DNA of 64,000 nt, taken from positions 1 through 64,000 of the forward strand of contig NZ_JAESVB010000007.1 of NCBI RefSeq assembly GCF_020618775.1, written 5' to 3'. The stretch comes from Acidisoma silvae. GTDB lineage: Bacteria > Pseudomonadota > Alphaproteobacteria > Acetobacterales > Acetobacteraceae. This document shows positions 55,209 through 64,000 of the stretch, one piece after another; the stretch's first letter is position 1; every line of letters starts with the position of its first letter. The position numbers and the translations under genes were made by a program. Under the pieces are notes generated by a model. That model searched no databases, had not been told where the DNA came from, and saw nothing but the letters and a program-made list of their open reading frames with translations.

Positions 55209-56264
55209 ATGCGTCTGCTGATTACCGGTGGTTGCGGCTTTATCGGCTCGGCTGTGGTCCGTCATATTATTCGGGACACGGATCATTCCGTCGTCAATGT
55301 CGACGCCATGACCTATGCGGCGTCGGAAGACGCGCTGGAGGAAGCTTTCACCAGCAACCGCCATGTGCTGGTGCGCGCCGATATCGCCGATGCGGCGGCC
55401 ATGCGTGAGGTTTTCGCGACCCATCAGCCGGATGCTGTGATGCATCTGGCCGCCGAAAGCCATGTCGACCGCTCGATCGACGGGCCGGGCGATTTCATGC
55501 GCACCAATATCATGGGCACGTTTACCCTGCTGGAAGCGACCCGGGCCTATTATGCAACGCTCGCGGGCGAGAAGCGCGAGGCCTTCCGTTTCCATCACGT
55601 TTCCACCGATGAAGTTTTCGGCGCGCTGGAAGAGAACGACCCGCCGTTCAACGAGCATACGCCCTATGATCCGCGCAGCCCCTATTCCGCGTCCAAGGCC
55701 GCGTCCGACCATCTGGTGCGGTCCTGGAACCATACCTATGGCCTGCCGACTTTCGTCTCCAACACGACGAATAATTACGGCATCTGGCATTTCCCCGAGA
55801 AGCTGATCCCGCTCGTCATCCTCAATGCGCTGGAGGGCAAGCCCCTGCCCGTCTATGGCGACGGCTCGAACAAGCGCGACTGGCTGTTTGTCGAGGATCA
55901 CGCCGTCGCCTTGGTGAAAGTGCTGATGCAGGGCGAGCCGGGCGAGACCTATTGCATCGGCGCCCGCCAGCCGCGCACCAATCTGGAAGTGGTTCATGCC
56001 ATCTGCGCCGAGCTGGACCGCCGCCTGCCCGATCCGGAAGGCCCGCGCTCGCGCCTGATCACCTTCGTGACCGACCGCCCCGGCCATGATTTCCGCTATG
56101 AAATCGACCCTTCGACGGCCGAGGCCGCCATCGGCTGGACGGCCGCGCATAATTTCGAGCAGGGACTCGCCAAGACCGTCGACTGGTATCTGTCGCACCG
56201 GGAATGGTGGGAGAAGATTCGCGGCGGCCGCTACCAGGGCCAGCGCCTCGGCACGGCGGGCTGA
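55209..56264 (+). CDS. rfbB: dTDP-glucose 4,6-dehydratase
   Basis: 351 residues, extended SDR: 'LLITGGCGFIGSAVVRHII', 'HLAAESHVDRSIDGPGDF', catalytic 'FHHVSTDEVFGAL' (TDE) and 'SPYSASKAASDHLV' (YxxxK), 'NNYGIWHFPEKLIPLVI'. Second step of dTDP-L-rhamnose synthesis. I start at 55209; upstream in-frame codons lack family sequence. First gene of the rfbB-A-C-D operon. Confidence 0.96.
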   Translation: MRLLITGGCGFIGSAVVRHIIRDTDHSVVNVDAMTYAASEDALEEAFTSNRHVLVRADIADAAAMREVFATHQPDAVMHLAAESHVDRSIDGPGDFMRTNIMGTFTLLEATRAYYATLAGEKREAFRFHHVSTDEVFGALEENDPPFNEHTPYDPRSPYSASKAASDHLVRSWNHTYGLPTFVSNTTNNYGIWHFPEKLIPLVILNALEGKPLPVYGDGSNKRDWLFVEDHAVALVKVLMQGEPGETYCIGARQPRTNLEVVHAICAELDRRLPDPEGPRSRLITFVTDRPGHDFRYEIDPSTAEAAIGWTAAHNFEQGLAKTVDWYLSHREWWEKIRGGRYQGQRLGTAG

Positions 56265-56324
56265 CTTAGCTTTCCGCATCTTTTGACGACTGACGACAAC
56301 CATTACGGAAGAATGAGATAGTCC

Positions 56325-57197
56325 ATGAAAGGCATCCTGCTCGCGGGCGGCTCCGGCACGCGGTTGCACCCCATTACGCTGGCGACGTCGAAGCAGCTGC
56401 TGCCGGTCTACGACAAGCCCATGGTCTATTATCCGCTGACCACGCTGATGCTGGCCGGCATCCGCGAGATCATGCTGATTTCGACCCCGGCGGACCTGCC
56501 GCAGTTCAAGCGCCTGCTGGGTGACGGCTCCCGCTTCGGGCTTCAGTTCACCTATGCCGAGCAGCCGAAGCCCGACGGCATCGCCCAGGCCTTCCTGATC
56601 GCGAAGGAATGGCTGGCGGGTGACGCCTGCGCCCTCGCGCTGGGCGACAATATCATTCACGGCGAGCATCTGTCGGTGCTGCTGCGCGCCGCCGCCTCCC
56701 GCCCCGAGGGTGCGACCGTCTTCGCCTATCAGGTCCGCGACCCCGAGCGCTATGGCGTGGTCAGCTTCGACGAAGCCGGCCATGCGCTGGAAATCGTGGA
56801 AAAGCCGACGACGCCGCAGTCCAACTGGGCGGTGACCGGCCTTTATTTCTACGACAACCGCGTGACCCAGTTCGCCGAGGCGATCCAGCCCTCCCCGCGC
56901 GGCGAGCTGGAAATCACCGACCTCAACAAGCTCTATCTTGAGGAAGGCACGCTGCATGTGGAGCGTCTGGGTCGTGGCGCGGCCTGGCTGGATGCCGGCA
57001 CCACCGACAGCCTGATGCAGGCCGCGACCTTCGTGCAGACCATCCAGTCCCGTCAGGGCATGCTGGTGGGCAGCCCCGAGGAAGTCGCCTTCCGCAAAGG
57101 CTTCATCGATGCTGACCAGTTGCGGGCGCAGGCGAAGGTGCTGGGCAAGACCGAACTCGGCCGCTTCCTGAACGAAGTCGCCGACGGCCATTTCTGA
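56325..57197 (+). CDS. rfbA: Glucose-1-phosphate thymidylyltransferase
   Basis: 290 residues: '[39 protein letters not shown]' is diagnostic, with '[13 protein letters not shown]' and '[18 protein letters not shown]'. It makes dTDP-glucose for RfbB. The stop TGA is the first unit of a TGACC pentamer repeat in the spacer to rfbC. Confidence 0.97.
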   Translation: MKGILLAGGSGTRLHPITLATSKQLLPVYDKPMVYYPLTTLMLAGIREIMLISTPADLPQFKRLLGDGSRFGLQFTYAEQPKPDGIAQAFLIAKEWLAGDACALALGDNIIHGEHLSVLLRAAASRPEGATVFAYQVRDPERYGVVSFDEAGHALEIVEKPTTPQSNWAVTGLYFYDNRVTQFAEAIQPSPRGELEITDLNKLYLEEGTLHVERLGRGAAWLDAGTTDSLMQAATFVQTIQSRQGMLVGSPEEVAFRKGFIDADQLRAQAKVLGKTELGRFLNEVADGHF

Positions 57198-57234
57198 CCT
57201 GACCTGACCTGACCTGAGCTGAGCGAAGCGGAGC
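57195..57234 (+). repeat. Pentanucleotide tandem repeat
   Basis: Four perfect TGACC units, two TGAGC units and two degenerate units (GAAGC, GGAGC) run from the rfbA stop codon almost to the rfbC start. Slippage would change the rfbA-rfbC spacing, and the stop codon is part of unit 1. Confidence 0.85.
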
Positions 57235-57241
57235 CTGCGCC

Positions 57242-57802
57242 ATGAATGTCGAACGCATGGAGATCCCCGAGGTCCTGCTCATCACCCCGCCGAAATTCGG
57301 GGATGAGCGGGGTTTCTTTTCCGAGACCTTCAACGCCAAGAAGCTGCTGGCGGCGACCGGCATCGACGGGCAGTTCGTGCAGGACAATCACAGCCTGTCC
57401 GTCCAGAAGGGCGTCATCCGTGGGCTGCATTGCCAGTTGTCCCCGTTCATCCAGGGCAAGCTGGTGCGCTGCGTGCGCGGGTCGATCTGGGATGTGGCGG
57501 TCGATGCGCGCGTCGGCTCGCCCACCTTCGGCAAATGGGTGGCGGCCGAACTCTCCGCCGAGAACTGGAAGCAGCTTTGGATTCCGGGCGGTTTCGTGCA
57601 CGGGTTCTGCACGCTCGAACCCAATACCGAGGTCGTCTATAAAGTGACGGGCGACTACGACAAGGCGAGCGAAGCGGGCGTTATCTGGAACGACCCGGAT
57701 CTGGCTTTGCCCTGGCCGGTGAAGCCGGAAGAGGTGGTGCTGTCCGACAAGGACAAGCTGCTGCCGACACTGCGTGATGCCGGCACGCTCTTCACCTACT
57801 GA
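57242..57802 (+). CDS. rfbC: dTDP-4-dehydrorhamnose 3,5-epimerase
   Basis: 186-residue cupin: 'PEVLLITPPKFGDERGFFSETFNAKKL', catalytic His in 'VIRGLHCQLSP', 'WDVAVDARVGSPTFGKWVAAELSAENWKQLWIPGGFVHGFCTL', Tyr/Asp in 'YKVTGDYDKASE'. Third step of the pathway. ATG at 57242, 44 bases after rfbA. Confidence 0.96.
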   Translation: MNVERMEIPEVLLITPPKFGDERGFFSETFNAKKLLAATGIDGQFVQDNHSLSVQKGVIRGLHCQLSPFIQGKLVRCVRGSIWDVAVDARVGSPTFGKWVAAELSAENWKQLWIPGGFVHGFCTLEPNTEVVYKVTGDYDKASEAGVIWNDPDLALPWPVKPEEVVLSDKDKLLPTLRDAGTLFTY

Positions 57803-57832
57803 CGATACCGACTGACGATTGAGGCAAGCGCC

Positions 57833-58732
57833 ATGACCATCGGCCCCATTCTTGTTACCGGCGGCAGCGGCCAGGTGGCGCAGGCGCTACAGACTCTCGC
57901 CCCCGGGCGCGACATGAATGTGGTGGTCGTCGGCCGGCCCGATTTCGACTTCGACGACGCAGAGACGCTGCGTGCGGTCCTTGCCAGCCGCCCTTGGGCC
58001 TATGTCGTCAATGCCGCCGCCTATACGGCGGTGGACGCGGCGGAAGCGGACGAAGCCGGCGCCGAACGCGCCAATCGCGACGGGCCGGGGCTGCTGGCCG
58101 AGCTTTGCGCCCTGTCCGGCACGCCCTTCATTCATATTTCGACGGACTATGTGTTCGACGGGTCCAAGGGCGCGCCCTATCAGGAGACCGACCCCACCAA
58201 CCCGACCGGTGCCTATGGCCGCACCAAGCGGGATGGCGAGGCGCGCGTGCTGGCGGCGGGCGGTAAATCCATCATCCTGCGCACCGCCTGGGTCTATGCC
58301 GATACCGGCAAGAATTTCGTGAAAACCATGCTGGCGGCCGGGGCCAAACTGCCCAAGCTGCGCGTGGTGGCCGACCAGAAGGGCAGCCCGACCGCCGCCG
58401 CCGACCTCGCCGCCGCTATCCTCGCCATCATCCAGGTGATCGAGACGCGCGGCTGGGAACTGGAATTCGGCGGCATCTATCACGCGACCGGCGCTGGCGA
58501 GACGACCTGGCACGGTCTGGCGGTCGCGACCTTCGCGGAAGCCCAGCGTCATCATGGCCCCTCGCCCGAGGTCGAGCCGATCGCGACCGCCGATTGGCCG
58601 ACCCCGGCGCAGCGCCCGGCCGATTCGCGGCTCGACAACACGAAGCTGTTCCAGACCTTCGGCATCCAGCTGCCCGACTGGCGCGCGAGCCTTGCCCGCA
58701 CCGTCGACAGGCTGCTCGGGCCGGCTGGCTGA
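57833..58732 (+). CDS. rfbD: dTDP-4-dehydrorhamnose reductase
   Basis: 299-residue SDR: 'ILVTGGSGQVAQALQTLA', 'AAAYTAVDAAEADEAGAERAN', 'FIHISTDYVFDGSKGAPYQETD', 'GAYGRTKRDGEARVL' (YxxxK). It completes dTDP-L-rhamnose. It ends eight bases before the glycosyltransferase gene. Confidence 0.95.
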   Translation: MTIGPILVTGGSGQVAQALQTLAPGRDMNVVVVGRPDFDFDDAETLRAVLASRPWAYVVNAAAYTAVDAAEADEAGAERANRDGPGLLAELCALSGTPFIHISTDYVFDGSKGAPYQETDPTNPTGAYGRTKRDGEARVLAAGGKSIILRTAWVYADTGKNFVKTMLAAGAKLPKLRVVADQKGSPTAAADLAAAILAIIQVIETRGWELEFGGIYHATGAGETTWHGLAVATFAEAQRHHGPSPEVEPIATADWPTPAQRPADSRLDNTKLFQTFGIQLPDWRASLARTVDRLLGPAG

Positions 58733-58740
58733 ACCAGCCG

Positions 58741-59676
58741 ATGAGCATCGCCCCGGATCGCCAGACCGTCGCGATTCTGCTCTCGACCTATAACGGCGCG
58801 GCCTATCTGCCGGCGCTGCTCGACAGCTTTCTGGCCCAGACGCATCAGGACTGGATGCTGCTCTGGCGCGACGACGGGTCACGCGACGACACGGCGGCCC
58901 TGATGCGGGAATGGGGCGCCGCCTATCCGGATCGTTTCGCCGAGGTCGCGGAGCCGCAAGGCAACCAGGGCGTCACCGGTAGTTTCATGGTGCTGCTGCG
59001 CGCGGCAGAGGCGGCCGGCTTTGCCTATGCCGCCTTCGCCGATCAGGATGACGTCTGGCTGCCAGAGAAGCTGGCCTGGGGCCAAGCCATGCTGGCGACC
59101 GCGTCGGCGGCGAAGCCTGCTTTGTATTGCGCACGGCAGGTGCTGGTGGATGACAATCTTCAGCGCATCGGCCTGTCCGCCACGCTCGCCGGTCCGGCCG
59201 GCTTTCCCGCCTGCCTGGCGCGGAATATCGCGACCGGCAATACCGTCATTCTCAACCGCGCCGCCCTGGCCCTGATCGCGCCGACCACGCCGCCCCGCGA
59301 GAGCTGGCACGACTGGTGGTGCTATCTGATGGTGACGGCGGCCGGCGGCCATCTGCTACGCGACGAACGCGGCGTTATTCTGTATCGCCAGCACGCCGGC
59401 AATGTCGTCGGTGCGCCGAGCTCGGCACCGCGCCGTGCGCTCGCCGCTGTGAAACGCGGTCCGTCTGCATTTATGCAAGTATTCAGGAAAAATGTAGCGG
59501 CACTACAAACGGAAGCGCGTGTATTCGACACAGATACGCGTCAGACGCTTGAAATCATTGCTCGCAGTCTGGACGGCAGCGCCGCCGCACGGCTGCGCGC
59601 CTTGCGCATTCCCGGCCTCGTCCGCAATTCCCGCCTACAAACCGCCCTGTTTCGGCTGTGGTTTCTAACCGGCTGA
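58741..59676 (+). CDS. GT2 family glycosyltransferase
   Basis: 311 residues. GT-A start 'VAILLSTYNGAAYLPALLDSFLAQTHQDWML', 'WRDDGSRDDT' and the DxD-like 'AFADQDDVWLPEKL'. RfbF/WsaF-like rhamnosyltransferases look like this, and operon position with rfbBACD suggests rhamnosyl transfer to a surface glycan (inference). ATG at 58741. Codon use around 59470-59560 is less G+C-rich than the rest. Confidence 0.88.
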   Translation: MSIAPDRQTVAILLSTYNGAAYLPALLDSFLAQTHQDWMLLWRDDGSRDDTAALMREWGAAYPDRFAEVAEPQGNQGVTGSFMVLLRAAEAAGFAYAAFADQDDVWLPEKLAWGQAMLATASAAKPALYCARQVLVDDNLQRIGLSATLAGPAGFPACLARNIATGNTVILNRAALALIAPTTPPRESWHDWWCYLMVTAAGGHLLRDERGVILYRQHAGNVVGAPSSAPRRALAAVKRGPSAFMQVFRKNVAALQTEARVFDTDTRQTLEIIARSLDGSAAARLRALRIPGLVRNSRLQTALFRLWFLTG

Positions 59677-59793
59677 TGACAGTCCCGCAATCTGGGCAGT
59701 GCAGACCCATCATAAATGTTCCAACCAATGGCCGGATCGCTAGCTTGTCGCACTGCAACAACTGAGATAGCAGAAAGCCAATTAATCTTTGTG

Positions 59794-59817
59794 CCGGCCC
59801 TTATCCGGATGGGCCGG
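59794..59817. promoter_or_regulatory. Hairpin in the rfb-suc gap
   Basis: CCGGCCC/GGGCCGG arms (59794-59800, 59811-59817), whose ten-base loop contains the palindrome ATCCGGAT. No T-run, so not a typical terminator. In a lower-GC 187-base gap between the GT2 gene and the frame at 59864. Confidence 0.4.
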
Positions 59818-59863
59818 ACCTAATGTAACCGTCCGCCTCCCGAACCTCCGTGGAAGGACTTTC

Positions 59864-60154
59864 ATGGCCCGGAACAAGGTCGCCCCGATCAGAACCGGTA
59901 AAACCGGCAGCGGGACTTATATGGGACTTGGCCTATCAGGCCCGATTTTCTGCGACCGCAGCGCGCATCCTCGCGCCGGCCGCCTCTCCGACATTCGCAT
60001 TGACGACCGCCGCAAGCCGTTTGCCCTCGTGCAGGGAAACGGATTCCGGCCTGCCGTCGACATCAAGACCAATCACGCGGATCAGGCGGGCTCCATGAGC
60101 CAGATGCGAGCCGCGCGGTCCTTGATCGCAGTATCCAAGCAACTGGTGGGCTGA
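59864..60154 (+). CDS. Possible 96-residue protein just upstream of sucC
   Basis: An ATG at 59864 with GGAAGG eight bases upstream opens a frame ending five bases before sucC. The product begins '[20 protein letters not shown]' and is basic and soluble-looking; I recognise no family. The frame might be a sucC leader instead of a gene. If not coding, 59677-60159 would be the suc promoter region. Confidence 0.4.
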   Translation: MARNKVAPIRTGKTGSGTYMGLGLSGPIFCDRSAHPRAGRLSDIRIDDRRKPFALVQGNGFRPAVDIKTNHADQAGSMSQMRAARSLIAVSKQLVG

Positions 60155-60159
60155 ACCTC

Positions 60160-61356
60160 ATGAATATCCATGAATACCAGGCCAAAGAGCTTTTGAAGGC
60201 CGCAGGCGTGGCCGTGCTCGATGGTTACGTGGCCTGGACCCCTGATGAGGCGGTCGCGGCTGCCGAAAAGCTTCCTGGTCCGATCTATGTCGTCAAGTCA
60301 CAGATCCATGCCGGCGGCCGTGGCGCCGGCCGCTTCTCCGACGATCCTGACGGCAAGGGCGGCGTGCGCCTGGCCAAGTCGATCGAGGAAACCCGGGCAG
60401 CGGCGGAAGCCATGCTGGGCCACACGCTGATCACCAAGCAGACCGGTCCCGCCGGCAAGACCGTGCATCGCATCTATGTCGAGGCCGGCTGCGATATCGC
60501 TCGCGAGCTGTATCTGTCGCTGCTGGTTGACCGCGCCACCTCGCGCATCCTCATCATGGCCTCCACCGAAGGCGGTATGGAGATCGAGGACGTCGCCGAG
60601 CACAGCCCGGAAAAGATCCTGCGCGTGGCGATCGACCCCGCGACCGGCATTTCCGCCTTCCATGCCCGTGGCCTGGCTTTCGGCCTTGGACTTTCCGGCA
60701 AGCAGGTCGGCTCGTTCACGAAATTTGTGCTGGCGATGTACAAAGCTTTCGTCGAACTCGATTGCGCGATCGTCGAAATCAATCCGCTTGTCGTCACCAA
60801 GGCCGGTGAGGTCGTGGCGCTGGATGCGAAAGTGAGCTTCGACGACAATGCGCTGTTCCGTCATCCGGAACTGGAAGAACTGCGCGACGAGGCAGAGGAA
60901 GACCCGAAGGAACTCGAGGCGAATAAATACAGCCTCTCCTATGTCGCACTCGACGGCACCATCGGCTGCATGGTGAACGGCGCGGGCCTCGCCATGGCGA
61001 CCATGGACATCATCAAGCTCTATGGCGGCGAGCCGGCGAACTTCCTCGATGTCGGCGGCGGCGCCACGAAGGAACGCGTGACCGCAGCTTTCAAGATCAT
61101 CCTGTCCGACCCGAATGTCGAAGGCATTCTGGTCAATATCTTCGGCGGCATCATGCGCTGCGACGTCATCGCCGAAGGCGTCATCGCCGCTGCCCGCGAA
61201 GTCTCCCTCACCGTGCCGCTGGTTGTCCGCCTGGAAGGCACGAATGTCGCCTTGGGCAAGGAAATCATGGCGAAGTCCGGCCTGCCGATCATCGCGGCCG
61301 ACAATCTCGCGGATGCCGCCGAAAAGGTGGTCCGCGCCGTTAAGGAAGCCGCATAA
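60160..61356 (+). CDS. sucC: Succinate-CoA ligase (ADP-forming) beta subunit
   Basis: 398 residues: '[19 protein letters not shown]', ATP-grasp core '[18 protein letters not shown]', '[36 protein letters not shown]', '[21 protein letters not shown]', '[17 protein letters not shown]'. TCA-cycle substrate-level phosphorylation with SucD. Malate dehydrogenase is not upstream, unlike in many alphaproteobacteria. Confidence 0.96.
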   Translation: MNIHEYQAKELLKAAGVAVLDGYVAWTPDEAVAAAEKLPGPIYVVKSQIHAGGRGAGRFSDDPDGKGGVRLAKSIEETRAAAEAMLGHTLITKQTGPAGKTVHRIYVEAGCDIARELYLSLLVDRATSRILIMASTEGGMEIEDVAEHSPEKILRVAIDPATGISAFHARGLAFGLGLSGKQVGSFTKFVLAMYKAFVELDCAIVEINPLVVTKAGEVVALDAKVSFDDNALFRHPELEELRDEAEEDPKELEANKYSLSYVALDGTIGCMVNGAGLAMATMDIIKLYGGEPANFLDVGGGATKERVTAAFKIILSDPNVEGILVNIFGGIMRCDVIAEGVIAAAREVSLTVPLVVRLEGTNVALGKEIMAKSGLPIIAADNLADAAEKVVRAVKEAA

Positions 61357-61357
61357 C

Positions 61358-62233
61358 ATGGCCATCCTCGTCGATAGCAATACGCGCGTCATCACCCAGG
61401 GCTTCACCGGCGCCCAGGGCACCTTCCACTCGGAACAGGCCATCGCCTACGGCACCAAGGTCGTCGGCGGCGTGACCCCGGGCAAGGGCGGTTCCGTCCA
61501 TATCGATCTGCCCGTCTTCGACACGGTCGCCGAAGCGCGCGAGAAGACCGGCGCCACGGCCAGCGCCATCTACGTGCCGCCGCCCTTCGCAGCCGATTCC
61601 ATCCTGGAAGCGATCGCGGCCGAAATACCGCTCATCGTCTGCATCACCGAAGGCATTCCGGTGTTGGACATGGTGAAGGTGCGCCGCGCCCTGCTCGATT
61701 CGAAATCGATCCTGGTCGGCCCGAACTGCCCCGGCGTCATCACGCCCGACGCCTGCAAGATCGGCATCATGCCCGGCCATATCCATCGCCGCGGCAAGAT
61801 CGGCATCGTCAGCCGCTCCGGCACGCTGACCTATGAGGCGGTGGCACAAACCACGGCCGCCGGTCTCGGCCAGAGCACCTGCGTCGGCATCGGCGGCGAC
61901 CCGGTGAAGGGTTTGGACTTCATCGATGTGGTCGAGATGTTCTTGAACGACGATGAGACCGAAGCGCTGATCATGATCGGCGAAATCGGCGGCCAGAGCG
62001 AAATCGTCGCGGCCGAATATATCAAGGCCAGCGGCACCAAAAAGCCGGTCGTCGGCTTCATCGCCGGTGCGACCGCCCCTCCGGGCCGCCGCATGGGCCA
62101 TGCCGGCGCGGTCATCAGCGGCGGCAAGGACACGGCCGCCGCCAAGACCGAAGCGATGCTGGAAGCCGGTATTCACGTCGCCGAGAGCCCGGCCTCGCTG
62201 GGCAGCACCATGATCAAGGCGCTGGGCGGCTAA
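61358..62233 (+). CDS. sucD: Succinate-CoA ligase alpha subunit
   Basis: 291 residues: '[45 protein letters not shown]', CoA site '[15 protein letters not shown]', '[12 protein letters not shown]', and the phospho-His in '[17 protein letters not shown]'. One base after the sucC stop. ATG at 61358. Confidence 0.97.
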   Translation: MAILVDSNTRVITQGFTGAQGTFHSEQAIAYGTKVVGGVTPGKGGSVHIDLPVFDTVAEAREKTGATASAIYVPPPFAADSILEAIAAEIPLIVCITEGIPVLDMVKVRRALLDSKSILVGPNCPGVITPDACKIGIMPGHIHRRGKIGIVSRSGTLTYEAVAQTTAAGLGQSTCVGIGGDPVKGLDFIDVVEMFLNDDETEALIMIGEIGGQSEIVAAEYIKASGTKKPVVGFIAGATAPPGRRMGHAGAVISGGKDTAAAKTEAMLEAGIHVAESPASLGSTMIKALGG

Positions 62234-62299
62234 GCCAAAACTGAAAGCCCTATGTCCAGTCACGCAAATTAAGGCTGGAACAGGGCATTTCCATGCGTG

Positions 62300-62335
62300 G
62301 GAGGCAACCCAGGCGTTTGACTTCGTTGCCTCCTT
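62300..62335 (+). terminator. Possible sucCD terminator
   Basis: Nine-base-pair stem GGAGGCAAC/GTTGCCTCC (62300-62308, 62325-62333), 16-base loop, then TTATC. The T-run is short, so termination may be partial. Confidence 0.45.
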
Positions 62336-62401
62336 ATCAAGCCGTGCACACTATTTCTGAAGGGCGCCGGGGCTTATAGACTTCGGCCATCAAGCGGCGG
62401 C

Positions 62402-62427
62402 CCCGCCCTGATCGGGCGGGCTGTTTT
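62402..62427 (+). promoter_or_regulatory. GC hairpin plus T4 directly before sucA
   Basis: CCCGCCC/GGGCGGG stem with five-base loop (62402-62420), followed by CTGTTTT and then the sucA ribosome site GGAG (62431-62434). It could be a leaky terminator or attenuator controlling read-through into sucA. Confidence 0.4.
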
Positions 62428-62440
62428 GAACGGAGCCCCC

Positions 62441-64000
62441 ATGCCAGGCGTCGATATCCTCGCCACCGCCTTTAACGGTGCGAACGCAGCCTTTATCGCC
62501 GATCTTTATGCCCGCTGGGTGCGCGACCCGGCCTCCGTCGATCCCAGTTTCGGGACTTTGTTCGAAGCGCTGAACGACGAAGAGCGTCTGGTTCTGACCG
62601 ACGCTTCCGGCGCATCCTGGGCGCCGCGCCATTGGGAGATCGAGGCTGACGGCCCGGCCTCCGCGCCCGCCGGCAAAAAAGCCGAAGCAGGTGCAAAGGC
62701 GTCTCCCGGTATTCCGGCGTCCCGCGCGGAAGCCGCCGAGCATGCTCATGACGATACCATCAATTCCATCCGCGCGCTGATGCTCATCCGCTCCTATCGC
62801 GTGCGCGGGCATCTGGCCGCCAAGCTCGATCCGCTGGGGCAGCAGGAACGCCGGAAGAACCCGGAACTTGATCCCGCAACCTATGGTTTCACGGCAGCGG
62901 ATTACGACAAGCCGATTTTCATCGACAATCTTCTCGGGCGCCAGACTGCGACTCTTCAGGAAATTCTGAATATCCTGCAAGAAACGTATTGCGGTCATAT
63001 CGGCATCGAATTCATGCACATGCAGGACATGGCGCAGAAGGATTGGCTGCAACGCCGCATTGAAAACAGTTCCTGGCGCGCGCAGATTTCCGCCGAAATC
63101 AAGACGCAGCTTTTGCAGGAACTGACGGAGGCGGAAGCTTTCGAGGCCTTTTGCCAGAAGCGCTTCGTCGGCACCAAGCGCTTCGGCCTGGAAGGTGGCG
63201 AATCAACCATCCCGGCGCTGCACACCATTATCCGCACGGCCGCTCGCGATGCCGTGAGCGAAATCGTGATCGGCATGGCGCATCGCGGCCGCCTGAATAC
63301 ATTGGTCAATGTCGTGAAGAAGCCCTTCACGGCCGTCTTCAGCGAATTCGGCGGCGCCAGCTCCAAGCCCGATGACGTGCAGGGCTCGGGCGACGTGAAA
63401 TACCATCTCGGCACCTCGACCGATCTGGAGATCGAAGGCCGCAAGGTCCATCTGTCGCTACAGCCTAACCCGTCGCATCTGGAAGTGGTCGACCCCGTCG
63501 TGGTCGGCAAGGTGCGCGCGCGCCAGGACGAGGCCGGCGACACCCGCGGCCGCCGTTCGGTCATGGGCATCCTGCTGCATGGCGACGCCGCTTTTGCCGG
63601 CCAGGGTATCGTCTATGAGACGCTGGCGATGAGCCAGCTCATCGGCTACCGCACCGGCGGCACGGTGCATGTCATCACCAATAACCAGATCGGTTTCACG
63701 ACCATTCCGGCCCATGCCTATTCGGGCCTCTATTGCACCGATGTCGCGAAATCCGTGCAGTCCCCCATCCTGCATGTGAATGGCGACGACCCGGAAGCCG
63801 TCTATTTCGCTGCCAAGCTGCTGACCGAATTCCGCCAGGAATTCGGCAGCGATGTGGTGCTGGATATCGTCTGCTACCGCCGCCACGGCCATAACGAAGC
63901 GGACGAGCCTGCCTTCACGCAGCCCATCATGTATCGCGCCATCGACCAGCTGCGGACGACGCGCACGCTCTATGCCGCGAAGCTGGTGGCCGAAGGCGTG
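62441..64000 (+). CDS. sucA: 2-oxoglutarate dehydrogenase E1 component (3'-truncated by window)
   Basis: The first 520 codons are present; the frame is open at base 64000. N-terminal assembly segment 'FNGANAAFIADLYARWVRDPASVDPSF', then 'LIRSYRVRGHLAAKLDPLG', 'KRFGLEGGESTIPALHTII', 'VIGMAHRGRLNTLVNV', 'LQPNPSHLEVVDPVV', thiamin-diphosphate site 'LLHGDAAFAGQGIVYETLAMSQL' and 'VITNNQIGFTT', and 'YRRHGHNEADEPAFTQP'. E1o of the oxoglutarate dehydrogenase complex; the E2/E3 genes are expected downstream. Confidence 0.97.
   Translation, partial: MPGVDILATAFNGANAAFIADLYARWVRDPASVDPSFGTLFEALNDEERLVLTDASGASWAPRHWEIEADGPASAPAGKKAEAGAKASPGIPASRAEAAEHAHDDTINSIRALMLIRSYRVRGHLAAKLDPLGQQERRKNPELDPATYGFTAADYDKPIFIDNLLGRQTATLQEILNILQETYCGHIGIEFMHMQDMAQKDWLQRRIENSSWRAQISAEIKTQLLQELTEAEAFEAFCQKRFVGTKRFGLEGGESTIPALHTIIRTAARDAVSEIVIGMAHRGRLNTLVNVVKKPFTAVFSEFGGASSKPDDVQGSGDVKYHLGTSTDLEIEGRKVHLSLQPNPSHLEVVDPVVVGKVRARQDEAGDTRGRRSVMGILLHGDAAFAGQGIVYETLAMSQLIGYRTGGTVHVITNNQIGFTTIPAHAYSGLYCTDVAKSVQSPILHVNGDDPEAVYFAAKLLTEFRQEFGSDVVLDIVCYRRHGHNEADEPAFTQPIMYRAIDQLRTTRTLYAAKLVAEGV

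Noticed and set aside
55194-57191. 665-codon minus-strand frame across rfbB and rfbA
   Set aside because: Shadow of two certain genes; the product is Arg/Gln/Gly-rich without family features.

Overview
The window is one continuous stretch of a high-GC, gene-dense alphaproteobacterial chromosome. It most resembles Rhodospirillales, and Acetobacteraceae in particular. The clues are the hisZ-purA pair, a 41-residue zinc-free L36 protein, divergent gatCAB and ruvX, an FAD oxidoreductase/DUF1365/CFA-synthase lipid locus, and intergenic palindromic repeats. Placement below order level is inference. I see no phage, insertion sequence, plasmid or CRISPR signature, and the two contig-edge genes are ordinary housekeeping genes.

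Region by region. 1-13.4 kb: gatB-gatA-gatC (minus strand) diverge from ruvX; then two small proteins (one ribbon-helix-helix), a large AsmA-family protein, a DjlA-type J-domain protein, YggT, two tRNA-Ala genes with different anticodons (CGC, GGC), and assorted enzymes. 13.4-19.3 kb: a 574-base non-coding stretch, a polytopic GT-C-like membrane protein, a YoaK/DUF1275 protein, a prohibitin-like protein, and a methyltransferase/TetR divergent pair. 19.3-25.7 kb: a divergent lipid-modification locus with two CFA-synthase-like methyltransferases. 25.6-28.3 kb: choline sulfatase, its divergent LysR regulator, and an unlisted 42-residue membrane miniprotein. 28.3-32 kb: 2-dehydro-3-deoxygalactonate kinase and aldolase directly downstream of an AtzG-AtzE-AtzH (HpxXYZ) amide hydrolase set. 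33.4-41.8 kb: a TPR/GGDEF protein, then a sugar or sugar-acid operon (gluconate 5-dehydrogenase-like SDR, ABC importer, SMP-30 lactonase, LacI regulator). 42.0-45.1 kb: heme oxygenase plus a bacteriophytochrome HWE kinase with a fused receiver. 45.1-54.9 kb: aldo/keto reductase, a PPP phosphatase, a UvrD-like helicase, an MBOAT/SGNH acetylation pair, hisZ-purA and rpmJ. 55.2-59.7 kb: a complete dTDP-L-rhamnose operon (rfbBACD) with a GT2 glycosyltransferase. 59.8-64 kb: sucC-sucD and the first 520 codons of sucA.

How the genes work together. The metabolic islands suggest a heterotroph that takes up sugar acids (ABC importer, SMP-30 lactonase, SDR, KDPGal kinase/aldolase), scavenges choline sulfate and ureide- or biuret-like nitrogen, and feeds the TCA cycle. 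Surface functions (rhamnose, O-acetylation, GT-C-like protein, modified lipids) and signalling (red/far-red light, c-di-GMP) are spread between them.

The most notable non-coding structure is a set of dispersed repeats. One class has paired hairpins around a core that is inverted between two copies. A second carries a TAGAGCGTTTCAG end that supplies or overlaps the stop codon of several genes. No clearly new biological system is visible. The best leads are the repeats, the AtzG/E/H-DgoKA arrangement, the betC-linked miniprotein, the dual CFA locus and a candidate LacI operator on the SDR promoter.
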